A stretch of 64,000 bases of DNA from positions 1 through 64,000 of the forward strand of contig NZ_CAJYOJ010000022.1 in assembly GCF_913776295.1 (NCBI RefSeq), read 5' to 3'. A program made the translations under genes and the position numbers. Every line of letters begins with the position of its first letter. Position 1 is the first letter of the stretch. The DNA is from an uncultured Pedobacter sp. GTDB lineage: Bacteria; Bacteroidota; Bacteroidia; Sphingobacteriales; Sphingobacteriaceae. This document shows, piece after piece, positions 9,159-18,473 of this stretch. The notes under the pieces are model-generated. The model worked only from the letters and a program-made list of their open reading frames with translations, did no database searches and was not told where the DNA came from.

Positions 9159-11384
9159 CTACTGCCCCAATTCCAATTGGTTTTTCACCAGTTCATAGTA
9201 TTTTCCTTTTAAGGTAGTAAGTTCCTGATGGTTCCCCTGCTCCACTATCTTTCCCTGCTCCATCACTACAATATTATCCGCATGTTTTACGGTACTAAGG
9301 CGATGCGCAATAACCAATACAGTTCTGCTATTAAAGAAATGATTAAGATTTTCAATAATCACCTTTTCATTGTTGGCATCAAGCGTGCTTGTTGCTTCAT
9401 CAAGAAAGAGGAATTTAGGATCTTTGTATATGGCTCTTGCAATTAATATGCGCTGCCTTTGACCAGAACTCACCCCATTACCGGTATTGCCAATTTTGGT
9501 TGAAAGACCCATCGGGAGACCATTTATGAATGGACCTATATTGGCAATGCGTACAGCAGAAAGCAGTTTTTGCTGATCTGTTTCTTCCTGTACGGAGATA
9601 TTTTGCATAATCGAGTTCGAAAAGATATAACCATCCGACATCACTACACCGCATTGTTCACGCCACCATTTTGGCGACACGGCATTTAACGGAGTTGCCC
9701 CAAGATAAATTTCACCGTCTGTAGGCTCGTAAAACTTGAGCAAAAGTTTCATTAAGGTTGTTTTGCCACTACCACTTGCACCAACTACGGCGGTTGTTTT
9801 CCCAAATGGAATATCTAGATCTATGTGATTGATCACTTTTGGAGATTCAGGCCCGCCATAACTAAAAGAAACATTGCGCAAAGAAATACTATTCCGTTTT
9901 CCTGGCAAATTGTAGCCATTGTCAAAAAGCGTTTCTTCAGGGCTGTACTCTTCTTTCTTTTCTTCCTCTTCCCGGCTATGGATCTCGGCCAAACGTTCTA
10001 CACTGATTTTCGCGTCCTGTGCTGTTTGAAAAAAGGAAAGGAGCTGCGCAATAGGCGAGTTTAACTGTCCGGTAATGTATGATATACTCAGCATCATCCC
10101 TAATGAAATATGTCCATTGATGACCTGTTGTGCCGCAATATACGAAACCAGTATATTTTTAAATTGAGTAAAAAAAGTAAATCCGATGCTCTGATACTGG
10201 GCCAAAACGAGCCCTTTTACACTCACTTTGAATAATTTGGCCTGTGTACGTTCCCATTGCCACCGGTGTGCCGTTTCGCTATTATTCATTTTAATTTCCT
10301 GCATACCCGTAATAATTTCGAAAAGATTATTTTGATTATCACTCATCCGCTGAAACCTTGCATAGTCCAATTCTCTACGGCGTTTAAGAAAAAAGAATAT
10401 CCAGGCGATCGATAAAGCAGAACCAATCAAAAATATCAAGAGAATGGGTATACTGTAAATGCCCAATACTATAGAAAATACCAGCAGGTTAACCAATGAG
10501 AATAGGGTATTCAAAGATGTCCCGGTTAAAAATTGTTCAATCCTTACATGGTCTGAAATGCGCTGCGTAATATCGCCAACCATTTTGGTATCAAAAAAAC
10601 GGATGGGTAGTTTCATCAGTTTGATTAGGAAATCGGAAATGATGGAAATATTTACCCTTGTACTCATATGCAATAAAAGCCAACCTCTAATCATCTCAAT
10701 TGCGGTATTCCCAAAAAATAACATGAGCTGGGCCACCAGAATAAGGCTTACAAAATTTGCATTCTGCAGGTTAATGCCATAATCTACCAAACTCTGTGTA
10801 AGAAATGGTGCGATAAGTGAGAGCAGACTGGCCACCACCATCCCGGTAAGCAACTGAACAATATAAGATTTATAGGGACGTAGGTACTGCAGGAAAAATT
10901 TAATATTTTTCCCGTCCGATTTTTCCTCTTCCTGTTCGTAAAAAGCGGGTGTGGGTGCCAATAACAGGGCGTGGCCAAACTGATTGCCCTCTCCCAACCA
11001 TGATTTGATAAACGTTTCTTTGCTTACGCTCACCATTCCATGTGCCGGATCGGCAATCAGAATTTTTCCATTCTTTTTTTTCCTGTCGTAATCCTGTGGT
11101 GGCAACACTACGAAATGGTTCTGGTTCCAGTGGAGGATGCAGGGCAATACCGCCTCTTCATCAAGCTGTTTAAAACTTAATTTCGCACCCAGGGTTCGGA
11201 AACCAACCTTGGTTGCGGCCTCGCTTATTCCTTTTAATGACACCCCCAAACGTGTAATATGCGATGATTCGCGCAATGTATGCAGCGAAAAATGCTTCCC
11301 ATAGTGTTTGGCGATCATCCTTAAACAGGTGGGGCCACAATCCATCTGGTCGAGTTGCCTGTATGTGGTAAATTTTCCGGCCAT
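9159..11384 (-). CDS. C39-peptidase ABC transporter (leader-cleaving LanT-like exporter)
   Basis: A 741-aa fused exporter. The N-terminal C39 peptidase has Cys16 (MDCGPTC), His90 (NQNHFVVL) and Asp112 (IADPAHG), all catalytic positions intact. Six transmembrane segments follow (about residues 165-440), then the nucleotide-binding domain with GASGSGKTT, SSGQRQRI and FLFLDEAT. Such proteins cut precursor peptides after a double-glycine and pump the core out. The precursor at 18474 has exactly such a GG site. The start codon overlaps the stop of the GT25-like gene by 1 bp (TAATG), showing translational coupling. Confidence 0.95.
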   Translation of the reverse strand: MAGKFTTYRQLDQMDCGPTCLRMIAKHYGKHFSLHTLRESSHITRLGVSLKGISEAATKVGFRTLGAKLSFKQLDEEAVLPCILHWNQNHFVVLPPQDYDRKKKNGKILIADPAHGMVSVSKETFIKSWLGEGNQFGHALLLAPTPAFYEQEEEKSDGKNIKFFLQYLRPYKSYIVQLLTGMVVASLLSLIAPFLTQSLVDYGINLQNANFVSLILVAQLMLFFGNTAIEMIRGWLLLHMSTRVNISIISDFLIKLMKLPIRFFDTKMVGDITQRISDHVRIEQFLTGTSLNTLFSLVNLLVFSIVLGIYSIPILLIFLIGSALSIAWIFFFLKRRRELDYARFQRMSDNQNNLFEIITGMQEIKMNNSETAHRWQWERTQAKLFKVSVKGLVLAQYQSIGFTFFTQFKNILVSYIAAQQVINGHISLGMMLSISYITGQLNSPIAQLLSFFQTAQDAKISVERLAEIHSREEEEKKEEYSPEETLFDNGYNLPGKRNSISLRNVSFSYGGPESPKVINHIDLDIPFGKTTAVVGASGSGKTTLMKLLLKFYEPTDGEIYLGATPLNAVSPKWWREQCGVVMSDGYIFSNSIMQNISVQEETDQQKLLSAVRIANIGPFINGLPMGLSTKIGNTGNGVSSGQRQRILIARAIYKDPKFLFLDEATSTLDANNEKVIIENLNHFFNSRTVLVIAHRLSTVKHADNIVVMEQGKIVEQGNHQELTTLKGKYYELVKNQLELGQ

Positions 11385-12730
11385 TATAATGCCTGCTTAT
11401 CTAAGTGAGCGGTTTCATTTAAATCTACAGTAGCAACCAAATCAGAAATCTGCTGTACCAGTTTAATACGGAGTTCGGGATCGCGATAATCTTCAGCGCT
11501 AAAAAACGTTTTATCCGCATGGGCAATTTGATCTTTGATCACCGCTTCGTTGTGATTGAACAGGAGTGGAAAACCTAAGGTTTTATAGCTGGTTGACCTG
11601 GAAAGCAAAAGCTCAACAGACATCTCTCTATCTAAAGAAAGGTTTTCGAGTTTATGAAAAAGACTTTTAAAAATAACCAGTACCCCTGGGTTACTAAAGC
11701 TACTTAACCATATCTGCCCCGGATGAATGGGAATTGCGATGTCGAAATTGGTAAGTCCGCAGCACAAAATTTCGGCACCCACCTGGTAAGCAGACCGGAT
11801 GCTTTGCATCAAGGCTTTAGGGGTATAATCTGACGAAAAAACATAATCGTCCCAGCAAAGCACAACCATTTCTGCACTTTGAGATTCTGCATTTTTAATT
11901 GCAGTTTGAATGGCCCGCCATTGCTCATTTCTTGTGTTAAAATCTTTAAAAAAATCAACGTTTACTTCAAATTCCTTCTGCTGGCTAAAATGCCTCGCAA
12001 CTACTTCTCTATTATCGGTTTTGTCTTCCCTATTCAGAACCAATAACGGGATTGGCTTTTGCGAAAAAAATAGATGATGGCTTACCTTATATTTTGTTCT
12101 TTTATAATGATTGGTAATATAACTAACGGCACCCGCCTTAATGCGGCTATTAACAAAAAGTTGTCCAACCCTTCCCACGTAATTATTTCTGACCGTTACA
12201 TCCGAATAGCCAAAATCTTTTTGCACAGAGGTAAATGGGAACATGCAGTACTTATTTTTGGTTAATTGCGATATTTTGGTGTCGGCAGCATCTCCGTCCG
12301 AAAAATGGGCACACAGCAATTTTTTAAAAAACCGCCTGAAAATAACGGTGAATTGTAATCCAGAAAAACGCTCTACCCAGATTAGCTCGGGCGAGATACC
12401 AAGGCCATTACTAAACCAGCTTACCCCACCACAAAGAATGTCGGCTCCCAGCGCATCGGCTTGTTTTATAGACCGATAAAGTATTTCATCTGTATAGTCG
12501 GCAGAAAACATGTGGTCATCCTCGCATAGAATAATATAATCTCTATCATTTTTCTCCTGCTGCTTAATCACTTTGATAAGCGTTTTCCATAATCCAAAAG
12601 CCCCTGTTTCATGTTCGATAGCATTGGTTAAAACAGGCAAAAATGCTTTCCGTCCATCAAATTCATTCAGGACATGTGCCTTTCGATCTGTCCGTTTTGC
12701 TAAATTGATAATATAAGTAGGAATTGGCAT
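11384..12730 (-). CDS. Tandemly duplicated GT25-like glycosyltransferase
   Basis: A 448-aa protein resembling family 25 glycosyltransferases (YIINLAKRTDRK at the start; ILCEDDHMFSADYT at about residue 67). The second half repeats the first: VLCWDDYVFSSDYT with a matching stretch of Gly-Ala-(Asp/Glu)-Ile-Leu-Cys and IWLSSFS follows at about residue 290. The acidic EDD motif of copy 1 is WDD in copy 2. I chose ATG 12730, which gives the usual family N-terminus; a TTG at 12793 would add 21 residues and overlap the upstream gene. The acceptor is unknown; the cluster position suggests peptide or envelope modification. Confidence 0.75.
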   Translation of the reverse strand: MPIPTYIINLAKRTDRKAHVLNEFDGRKAFLPVLTNAIEHETGAFGLWKTLIKVIKQQEKNDRDYIILCEDDHMFSADYTDEILYRSIKQADALGADILCGGVSWFSNGLGISPELIWVERFSGLQFTVIFRRFFKKLLCAHFSDGDAADTKISQLTKNKYCMFPFTSVQKDFGYSDVTVRNNYVGRVGQLFVNSRIKAGAVSYITNHYKRTKYKVSHHLFFSQKPIPLLVLNREDKTDNREVVARHFSQQKEFEVNVDFFKDFNTRNEQWRAIQTAIKNAESQSAEMVVLCWDDYVFSSDYTPKALMQSIRSAYQVGAEILCCGLTNFDIAIPIHPGQIWLSSFSNPGVLVIFKSLFHKLENLSLDREMSVELLLSRSTSYKTLGFPLLFNHNEAVIKDQIAHADKTFFSAEDYRDPELRIKLVQQISDLVATVDLNETAHLDKQAL

Positions 12731-12770
12731 GTTAAACTCAGATTTGACGATATGGACGTAAAGTGTAGGA

Positions 12771-13850
12771 TCATAGCGCTTGTATGGCTTCAACAGGTGT
12801 CGCGTTTTCGAGTACGACCAAGTTTATTGCGCTTATATCTTTTTTCAAAAACTCTTTTACATTCAGTTCCTTCTCCATATAATTATTAATTGCATGAAGC
12901 AGTGCTTCTGATTGGAGATAATGGCTTGTTTTAAGCAGTTCCCTTACCTCAATAAACAGGGATATTTTGAGAATATCGTATTGTCTGCTCAGCGGATCTT
13001 GCATAAATAATATAAATTCCCTTAAGAAATCCACATGCTTTCCCTCACGCGACAGGTTGAATAAAAATATCCACTGTGAAATAATCTGCCGGTCGGGAGT
13101 ATCCATTTCAAATTCGAGCGTGCTAAAAATTTTGCTGAACACATCAACATTCTTCTTTTCCCAACGCTTTTCAAAATGGATCATCAAGGAAACGATGGCC
13201 CTGAAACATTCGTAGGCATAGCCTTCCCGTACATAGGGAATTTCTTTCCAGATCGCTATCTCACCGAATATTTTACCGTATAATCCTCCTTTATCCCCAT
13301 TAAAAAGATAAGAAAGCAGATCTTTGGCCAATGATGCCCCTTTTTCCCAATCTCCATTCCTGAAAAAAACCCTGACAATATTTTTATTTTGTTCGGCAGT
13401 TCTAAAAAGTAACGTAAACAAACCTTCCCTCACCAGGTATTCGTTAAGAATGATACATTCGAGGGAGAAATCGAAGGCCTTCTTATAATCTCCTTTTTTG
13501 TAAAAATAAAGTGCTTTAACAGAGAGTCCCCATTGTTTCGAAAAAATATAAGGATCTCCACTTAATTTATCTTCAATTTCCTTTTCCAATGCTTCATAAG
13601 TATCGAGCGTTAGCCCCTTTGGTCCACCGCGTACAATATCATGGGCAATGTCGCCAAACTGTGCCGAAAGTTTATGTGCAGCATCAATCTGATCCTGATT
13701 GCCAATCAGTTCAAATAACTCCTTTTTCTGTAGAATGTTCATCAGCTTATTGTAGTTATAAACCATTGTCGATTCGTTGGTTGAAGCAGGGAAGCGATCA
13801 CATACTATTAAAAGCTGATCAAAAGCATCATTTATAGAGAGATTTTTCAT
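12771..13850 (-). CDS. Unknown helical protein in lanthipeptide cluster
   Basis: A 359-aa protein I do not recognise. It is predicted to be mostly helical and lacks a signal peptide or membrane segment. The central region (ALYFYKKGDYKKAFDFSLEC, about residues 110-130) looks like a TPR-type helical hairpin. It lies between the LanC-like gene and the GT25-like gene, 30 bp and 40 bp away, so it is part of the operon. A scaffold or regulatory role would fit such repeats, but no function can be assigned. Confidence 0.7.
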   Translation of the reverse strand: MKNLSINDAFDQLLIVCDRFPASTNESTMVYNYNKLMNILQKKELFELIGNQDQIDAAHKLSAQFGDIAHDIVRGGPKGLTLDTYEALEKEIEDKLSGDPYIFSKQWGLSVKALYFYKKGDYKKAFDFSLECIILNEYLVREGLFTLLFRTAEQNKNIVRVFFRNGDWEKGASLAKDLLSYLFNGDKGGLYGKIFGEIAIWKEIPYVREGYAYECFRAIVSLMIHFEKRWEKKNVDVFSKIFSTLEFEMDTPDRQIISQWIFLFNLSREGKHVDFLREFILFMQDPLSRQYDILKISLFIEVRELLKTSHYLQSEALLHAINNYMEKELNVKEFLKKDISAINLVVLENATPVEAIQAL

Positions 13851-13880
13851 GACTTTATCGTTTATTAAAAATTCTTTGTT

Positions 13881-15056
13881 TTAGGCCACCGAAAGAAGGG
13901 CATCTATTGGGGGCAGTCTTTCGTCGATACTTCGCATCAATGATATACCGATACCAATAATGCCCCAGCCGAAGCTTACATTCCATAAGTCTCCTGCGCC
14001 AACAAGTTTGGTCCGGTAACCTGCAAATTTGTTTTCGTTCACGGCATAATCGGGTATTTTCTGGTACCAGTAATCTGCAGCAGCTTTAAAACGTTTATCT
14101 CCGCAAAGCCTGTACAGCTTATCAAAAGTTTCGGCCAGGCCGGCTGCACCGTAGGTTAAACTCGCATCGAAAGTTAAACCATCTTCTTTTTTGCGGGTTA
14201 AACAGTCTTCCAGGATTTCTTTTGCCGACCCCATCAACTGTCTGTTGTCTAATAACACCGCCGAACGATAGAGCGCATAACCTATACCTAAATCGCCATA
14301 GCAAAGTGAAAATTGCTTGAAATCGGGCTCACTATCACCGATATAGTTGGGAAACAATCCCTTTTTATATCTCATTTTCTGTTTTAGCAAAAAGTTGGAC
14401 GCCCTCAAAATGATCTCCTGGCAACGGCCGGGTTCGATACCCCTTTCGTAAGCATTGGAAACAAATGAAATGATCAGTGCGCTGCCGTGTGATATGCCCA
14501 GGTAGACTTTATTGGCGAGTGTGGGGACATCCCAGTAATAATCTCCATCAGCATCAGTTTTAGCCTTTGCAGCTATCGCCCTGATCAAAATGGAAAGCTG
14601 CTGATTTACCGTTTCAATTGGTGGTCTGCTTAAAAAATAATAGCCTGCTGCAAGTGCGCCGCTATTAAGGTCGAAATTCCCCATGGCTATTTTACTGGCC
14701 ATGAGGTCAGAAAGGATCTGATCGATTTTTAGCAGGTAATCCTCCGCATCAAGTTCGAGCAGCTTATAAGTCTGACAAAAACCGATAAAACGTCCTAAAT
14801 GCGACAAATGGCAATCAAGGGAATCGGTTTGATATACGCGTTTAAAATTACCCAGATCCAGAGATGCCAGCGCCTGCGAAAAACACTCATTGGCATGATT
14901 GAGATACTCCTCCTCCCCGGTATACTTTGCATAGTAACAATAAAAAAGCGAAAGTCCCAATAAACCAGTTTCATACGAAACATTTTTAATTGATCCTGTT
15001 TGATTGGCCAGTGCCAGTTTTATATTTTCGATATGTGATGAAATATTGTGCTGCAT
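13881..15056 (-). CDS. lanC: LanC-like lanthionine cyclase homologue with altered zinc site
   Basis: A 391-aa protein with the repeated helix/Gly motifs of the LanC alpha/alpha toroid. GISHG carries His190 and LCYGDLGIG carries Cys252, matching the catalytic His and first zinc Cys of NisC. The next repeat should read CHG (two zinc ligands) but reads TYG (Thr301-Tyr302). LanC enzymes add Cys thiols to dehydrated Ser/Thr and need zinc. Activity here is therefore doubtful, or the metal site is different. The gene starts 9 bp after LanB, as expected for lanBC order. Confidence 0.88.
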   Translation of the reverse strand: MQHNISSHIENIKLALANQTGSIKNVSYETGLLGLSLFYCYYAKYTGEEEYLNHANECFSQALASLDLGNFKRVYQTDSLDCHLSHLGRFIGFCQTYKLLELDAEDYLLKIDQILSDLMASKIAMGNFDLNSGALAAGYYFLSRPPIETVNQQLSILIRAIAAKAKTDADGDYYWDVPTLANKVYLGISHGSALIISFVSNAYERGIEPGRCQEIILRASNFLLKQKMRYKKGLFPNYIGDSEPDFKQFSLCYGDLGIGYALYRSAVLLDNRQLMGSAKEILEDCLTRKKEDGLTFDASLTYGAAGLAETFDKLYRLCGDKRFKAAADYWYQKIPDYAVNENKFAGYRTKLVGAGDLWNVSFGWGIIGIGISLMRSIDERLPPIDALLSVA

Positions 15057-15065
15057 TGCGGATAG

Positions 15066-18000
15066 CTAATGATTAATGGTTTCCATGGCCTGAGCGTTGA
15101 GAACATACTTGCCCTGTGCCAACGCAGAACGATAATACTTAAACAGATAATGGTAAATTACCAGCTCATGCGCACGTTGCCTGGAAAGAAAAAGCCTGTT
15201 TAAGAACATATGAACATAACTTTTGATCAATTGCTGAAGAAACCTTGATCCATCAGTCAGTTGTGCTGTTTTGGTGATAATCGACTCTACAGTTGCGCTA
15301 TTGATTATACTTCTGGCATCAAAATATAGTTTAAATTCACCGATGCTATTGTTCTCCTTATTTTCCAACACCGATTTAACCTGATGGATACTGATTCTGA
15401 ATTTATCGTTAAGCGACTTTTCCAATCTCGAAATATCCTCCTCGTTACCACTACCAAACTCATCAGTAAAAAGCGTTTTTAATTCACTGATGATTTCGAG
15501 TTTTCCAACAAGGGATAGCGAAAAATCTTCTAAGAGCTTGTTAACGCCATAAATTCCAATTTGCCAACGCAGCTCTTCACCCTCATCGCCTTTTAGCTGA
15601 TTCAAACAGTTACTTACGGCTATACTATCAGCATGGAAAAAGCTCTCACTTTCTTCTATAGTGGAAGCACCATATCGCTCTAATTCCCTCGAATAAGTAT
15701 CCACACTGATGTTACTGATTTCTGCATTTTTGAGATATGGATCGAGCAATACGGTCAGATCAGGTAAAAGTGAAAGCCACTGTAACAGGTTAGAGGATCG
15801 GTGGAACCTGATTCTCAAATGCCCATCAGGGTCGTTATAACGGAGGAAAAACCATTTATCTATGGCCATTCGTTCGGTTGCATCTAATGCAAAAGGCATA
15901 ATCAGTTCAGTTAGTAACTTCTCCAGGATTTTGTTCCCACCGTATATCTTTAAGTACAACCAATCGCTGCCAGGGGCAAAATGGCGATCAACTACTATGT
16001 CCTGATGCTGTGGATGGCTGAAAGTTTCTTTAAATATAGGTTGTCGTGTTCCCAAAGGAATAATAACCTGATGGTTATAACTTCCTGAAGCGTCTCTGAT
16101 CAAACAATTTTCAGGCGTATTCAAAAACTCGAATAAATATACATCCTGTTTTTTAAGCCTCCGGGCCACATGCTGGCAACATACGGTATTTTCAAGGTCT
16201 ACAAAAAGTTCATTATCCCCATCCTGTACCATAACCACATACCTTGGTAGTTTTCGTTGCTTTCTGATTTCATTAAAATAGTCTGATATTGCTTTGGGGT
16301 TATTAAGCAGACTTTCTTTTTCGCGTTTTAACTTCCATCTGCCACGTGCCAGTATAAATTTTCCATATTCAATCCTAGGCAAATACTGTTCGTCTGTATA
16401 GCCAGTCCAATCCCATTGAAAGCCAGCATTGACCTGTTGTGAACGGACATCCGACAGAAACCTGTAAATAGGCTGTCCGAGATGGGCATTATGCGCATGA
16501 CTTAACTGTGGCAATATTTCCTTTCCCAATTTTTTAGAGCGAAGTACCAGTCTCTGATTGCGTACCGAAACCAGTAAATCTGAGATACCGATCTGATGGT
16601 CCGGATCAAGTGAAGAGCTGCTCATATAGGGAATTTCATACCTCCTGAATTGTGGCCGGAGTACAACATTGCCACCATGTCCTTCTGGCATATGAACCAC
16701 TTCGGCAAGAATCAGATCTGGATTGGCCAATTCCTCATCTTTAAAGCACTGTTTTAATTTATCATGTAATTTTTCTTCGCCCAGGGCGAAGCGGCCCAAA
16801 AGCCGCCCTACTCCAAAAGCATGTAGCTGACTGACCAGAAATTTATAATTTCCCTTATCTAACTCTTCTGTGCTTTGGCTAAGTAAGCTGCCAAAAATGT
16901 AAGCACTGTTGCGCTGGGCTTTATGCGCAGAAGTATTGGCTTTGATCAACTGGTCAATATCCTTATCATCAATTGTAAGCACCTTATCGCCTGTTTTGTA
17001 ATAATACTTCATTTTTTCTGCAACGAGTTTCGAAAAGGCGTTTTTGTTACCCGTACTGTCTCCCAAAGGCATTCGAAGATTTAACCCCTTCAACAAGGGC
17101 ATATTTTCGGATATACCGCTAACTGCCAAACCATACCCTATTCCGAAATCGGGGTCGATGGCTTTTACCAATGGGATTTCCTGCTGTTCGTATCTTGCGG
17201 TAAATTTCCGTATAAAATCTTCCAAATGAGCAGTGATGCTTGGACCTGAAGCCGAGAATAACCGTTCTGATAGGTTGGTGATTTCTTTTACCGTTTTTTT
17301 AGACAAGCGGTTATTTTCCATGTTGTAGTAAACATCTTCCTGAATAACGCCCGAAAAGGAATAACCGACCAGTGCTGCTGCTTTTTGACCGGCTTCTATG
17401 TGATTTGCTAGCGTGATATTCTTTTTTTGCAGCATACCGTAAGCCTCTTTTAATGGCTTTACCAGCTCAGCAGTGTTTTTAAGCTGAGCCAACCGTTGAA
17501 TCAGGTTAGTGGTAAAATCGGTCCCGGTAACTGTTGGTGACAGTTCGCTGATCAGCACCTGCATATCAACAAGTCCATTTAAAAATTTGCCAAGTGATTG
17601 TCTAGGAATTTCACCCGTATAAAGTAAATTTTCCAATTGTGATAAAGTGGCCCCACCTGCTGATGCCGATAATACTTTATCGATATATGATGAAGAATGG
17701 AGCGCGCTAAGGTTGTAGCTTTTTATTCCATCCCGGGTGATGTTCTCCACATAGATGTATCTTTCTCCTGCCTTGTAAAGTGAGTTATTGACATAGAACA
17801 ATGTCTGTTCCTTGATTTCTTTGATCCTGGAAATCTTTTTTACGAGTTCGGAAATGAATCCCATATCGAACCGCGCATGTTTTCTGATTTTTTCTTTAGC
17901 GAAGCTGAATTTTGTCTGTTCATCTTCTATCTCTCCATAGGCACATCCCGCAAAAAGGCCATAGGGAGTGCAACGGGTACACATCCGCGAATAATACCGG

Positions 18001-18302
18001 TGTAATGACCTGATTAGTCTGTCTTCCTTGTCACCGCTTAAATTGCCTCCTTCCAGCCATTGAACAAGTGCTTTGTACAGGTCGTTGGAGGCAAAATAAA
18101 TGGCTTCCATAAATAGAGGATCGGAAAATATCTTTTTGGTTTGCTCAACTACGACAGCATCTTTCGGACGATCTACGTATTGATTCAAAAGCGCATTTAA
18201 TACCAGAACCGATTCGATCGGGAAGGTTGGGGTCCTCAACAGGAAAAAATCATACAGAAAAAATCGCTTGATAGCATTGTTTGTTGGAGGAGGAGTTTCC
18301 AT
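15066..18302 (-). CDS. lanB: Full-length LanB lantibiotic dehydratase
   Basis: A 1078-aa class I dehydratase. The N-terminal glutamylation domain shows the SRMCTRCTPYGLFAGC segment (residues 105-120). The C-terminal elimination (SpaB_C/thiopeptide-type) domain contains FFLRYNDPDGHLRIRF at about residues 814-830. LanB uses glutamyl-tRNA to glutamylate Ser/Thr of the precursor and then eliminates glutamate to give dehydro residues. Both domains are in one chain, in contrast to split LanBs. It lies downstream of the precursor gene, separated by a hairpin and its own candidate promoter. Confidence 0.93.
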   Translation of the reverse strand: METPPPTNNAIKRFFLYDFFLLRTPTFPIESVLVLNALLNQYVDRPKDAVVVEQTKKIFSDPLFMEAIYFASNDLYKALVQWLEGGNLSGDKEDRLIRSLHRYYSRMCTRCTPYGLFAGCAYGEIEDEQTKFSFAKEKIRKHARFDMGFISELVKKISRIKEIKEQTLFYVNNSLYKAGERYIYVENITRDGIKSYNLSALHSSSYIDKVLSASAGGATLSQLENLLYTGEIPRQSLGKFLNGLVDMQVLISELSPTVTGTDFTTNLIQRLAQLKNTAELVKPLKEAYGMLQKKNITLANHIEAGQKAAALVGYSFSGVIQEDVYYNMENNRLSKKTVKEITNLSERLFSASGPSITAHLEDFIRKFTARYEQQEIPLVKAIDPDFGIGYGLAVSGISENMPLLKGLNLRMPLGDSTGNKNAFSKLVAEKMKYYYKTGDKVLTIDDKDIDQLIKANTSAHKAQRNSAYIFGSLLSQSTEELDKGNYKFLVSQLHAFGVGRLLGRFALGEEKLHDKLKQCFKDEELANPDLILAEVVHMPEGHGGNVVLRPQFRRYEIPYMSSSSLDPDHQIGISDLLVSVRNQRLVLRSKKLGKEILPQLSHAHNAHLGQPIYRFLSDVRSQQVNAGFQWDWTGYTDEQYLPRIEYGKFILARGRWKLKREKESLLNNPKAISDYFNEIRKQRKLPRYVVMVQDGDNELFVDLENTVCCQHVARRLKKQDVYLFEFLNTPENCLIRDASGSYNHQVIIPLGTRQPIFKETFSHPQHQDIVVDRHFAPGSDWLYLKIYGGNKILEKLLTELIMPFALDATERMAIDKWFFLRYNDPDGHLRIRFHRSSNLLQWLSLLPDLTVLLDPYLKNAEISNISVDTYSRELERYGASTIEESESFFHADSIAVSNCLNQLKGDEGEELRWQIGIYGVNKLLEDFSLSLVGKLEIISELKTLFTDEFGSGNEEDISRLEKSLNDKFRISIHQVKSVLENKENNSIGEFKLYFDARSIINSATVESIITKTAQLTDGSRFLQQLIKSYVHMFLNRLFLSRQRAHELVIYHYLFKYYRSALAQGKYVLNAQAMETINH

Positions 18303-18312
18303 GATACAGATT

Positions 18313-18346
18313 CAAATATTAGTCCTAAAAAGGTACCGATCAAAAA
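18313..18346 (-). promoter_or_regulatory. Candidate lanB promoter with GATCGGTAC direct repeats
   Basis: On the minus strand a TTG (-33) at the end of TTTTTG is followed after 19 nt by TAATATTTG, close to TAnnTTTG but with one extra base. Two direct copies of GATCGGTAC (18333-18341 and 18347-18355 on the opposite strand) flank the -33 site. Start of translation at 18302 would give a leader of only a few bases. Confidence 0.4.
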
Positions 18347-18387
18347 GTACCGATCTCTTTGGGAAGTAAGCAATACCGGGTTTAAAG

Positions 18388-18423
18388 AGAGGCCCCGAAG
18401 ACTGGTAATTTCCCAGGGCCTCT
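18388..18423 (-). terminator. Hairpin between precursor and lanB (attenuator-like)
   Basis: AGAGGCCC and GGGCCTCT form an 8-bp stem with a 20-nt loop, followed on the minus strand by TCTTT. The T-run is short, so termination is probably partial. Such a hairpin after the precursor gene would give more precursor mRNA than enzyme mRNA, as in many lanthipeptide clusters (known for the class; inferred here). Confidence 0.5.
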
Positions 18424-18473
18424 AGAAGCAGTTTACAGCATAACCATAAATAGCTAGATTCAAAAGCTATGGT

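Noticed and set aside
12731..12793. TTG start giving 21 extra residues for the GT25-like gene
   Set aside because: The extension overlaps the upstream gene and delays the family N-terminus YIINLAKRTDRK; ATG 12730 fits better.
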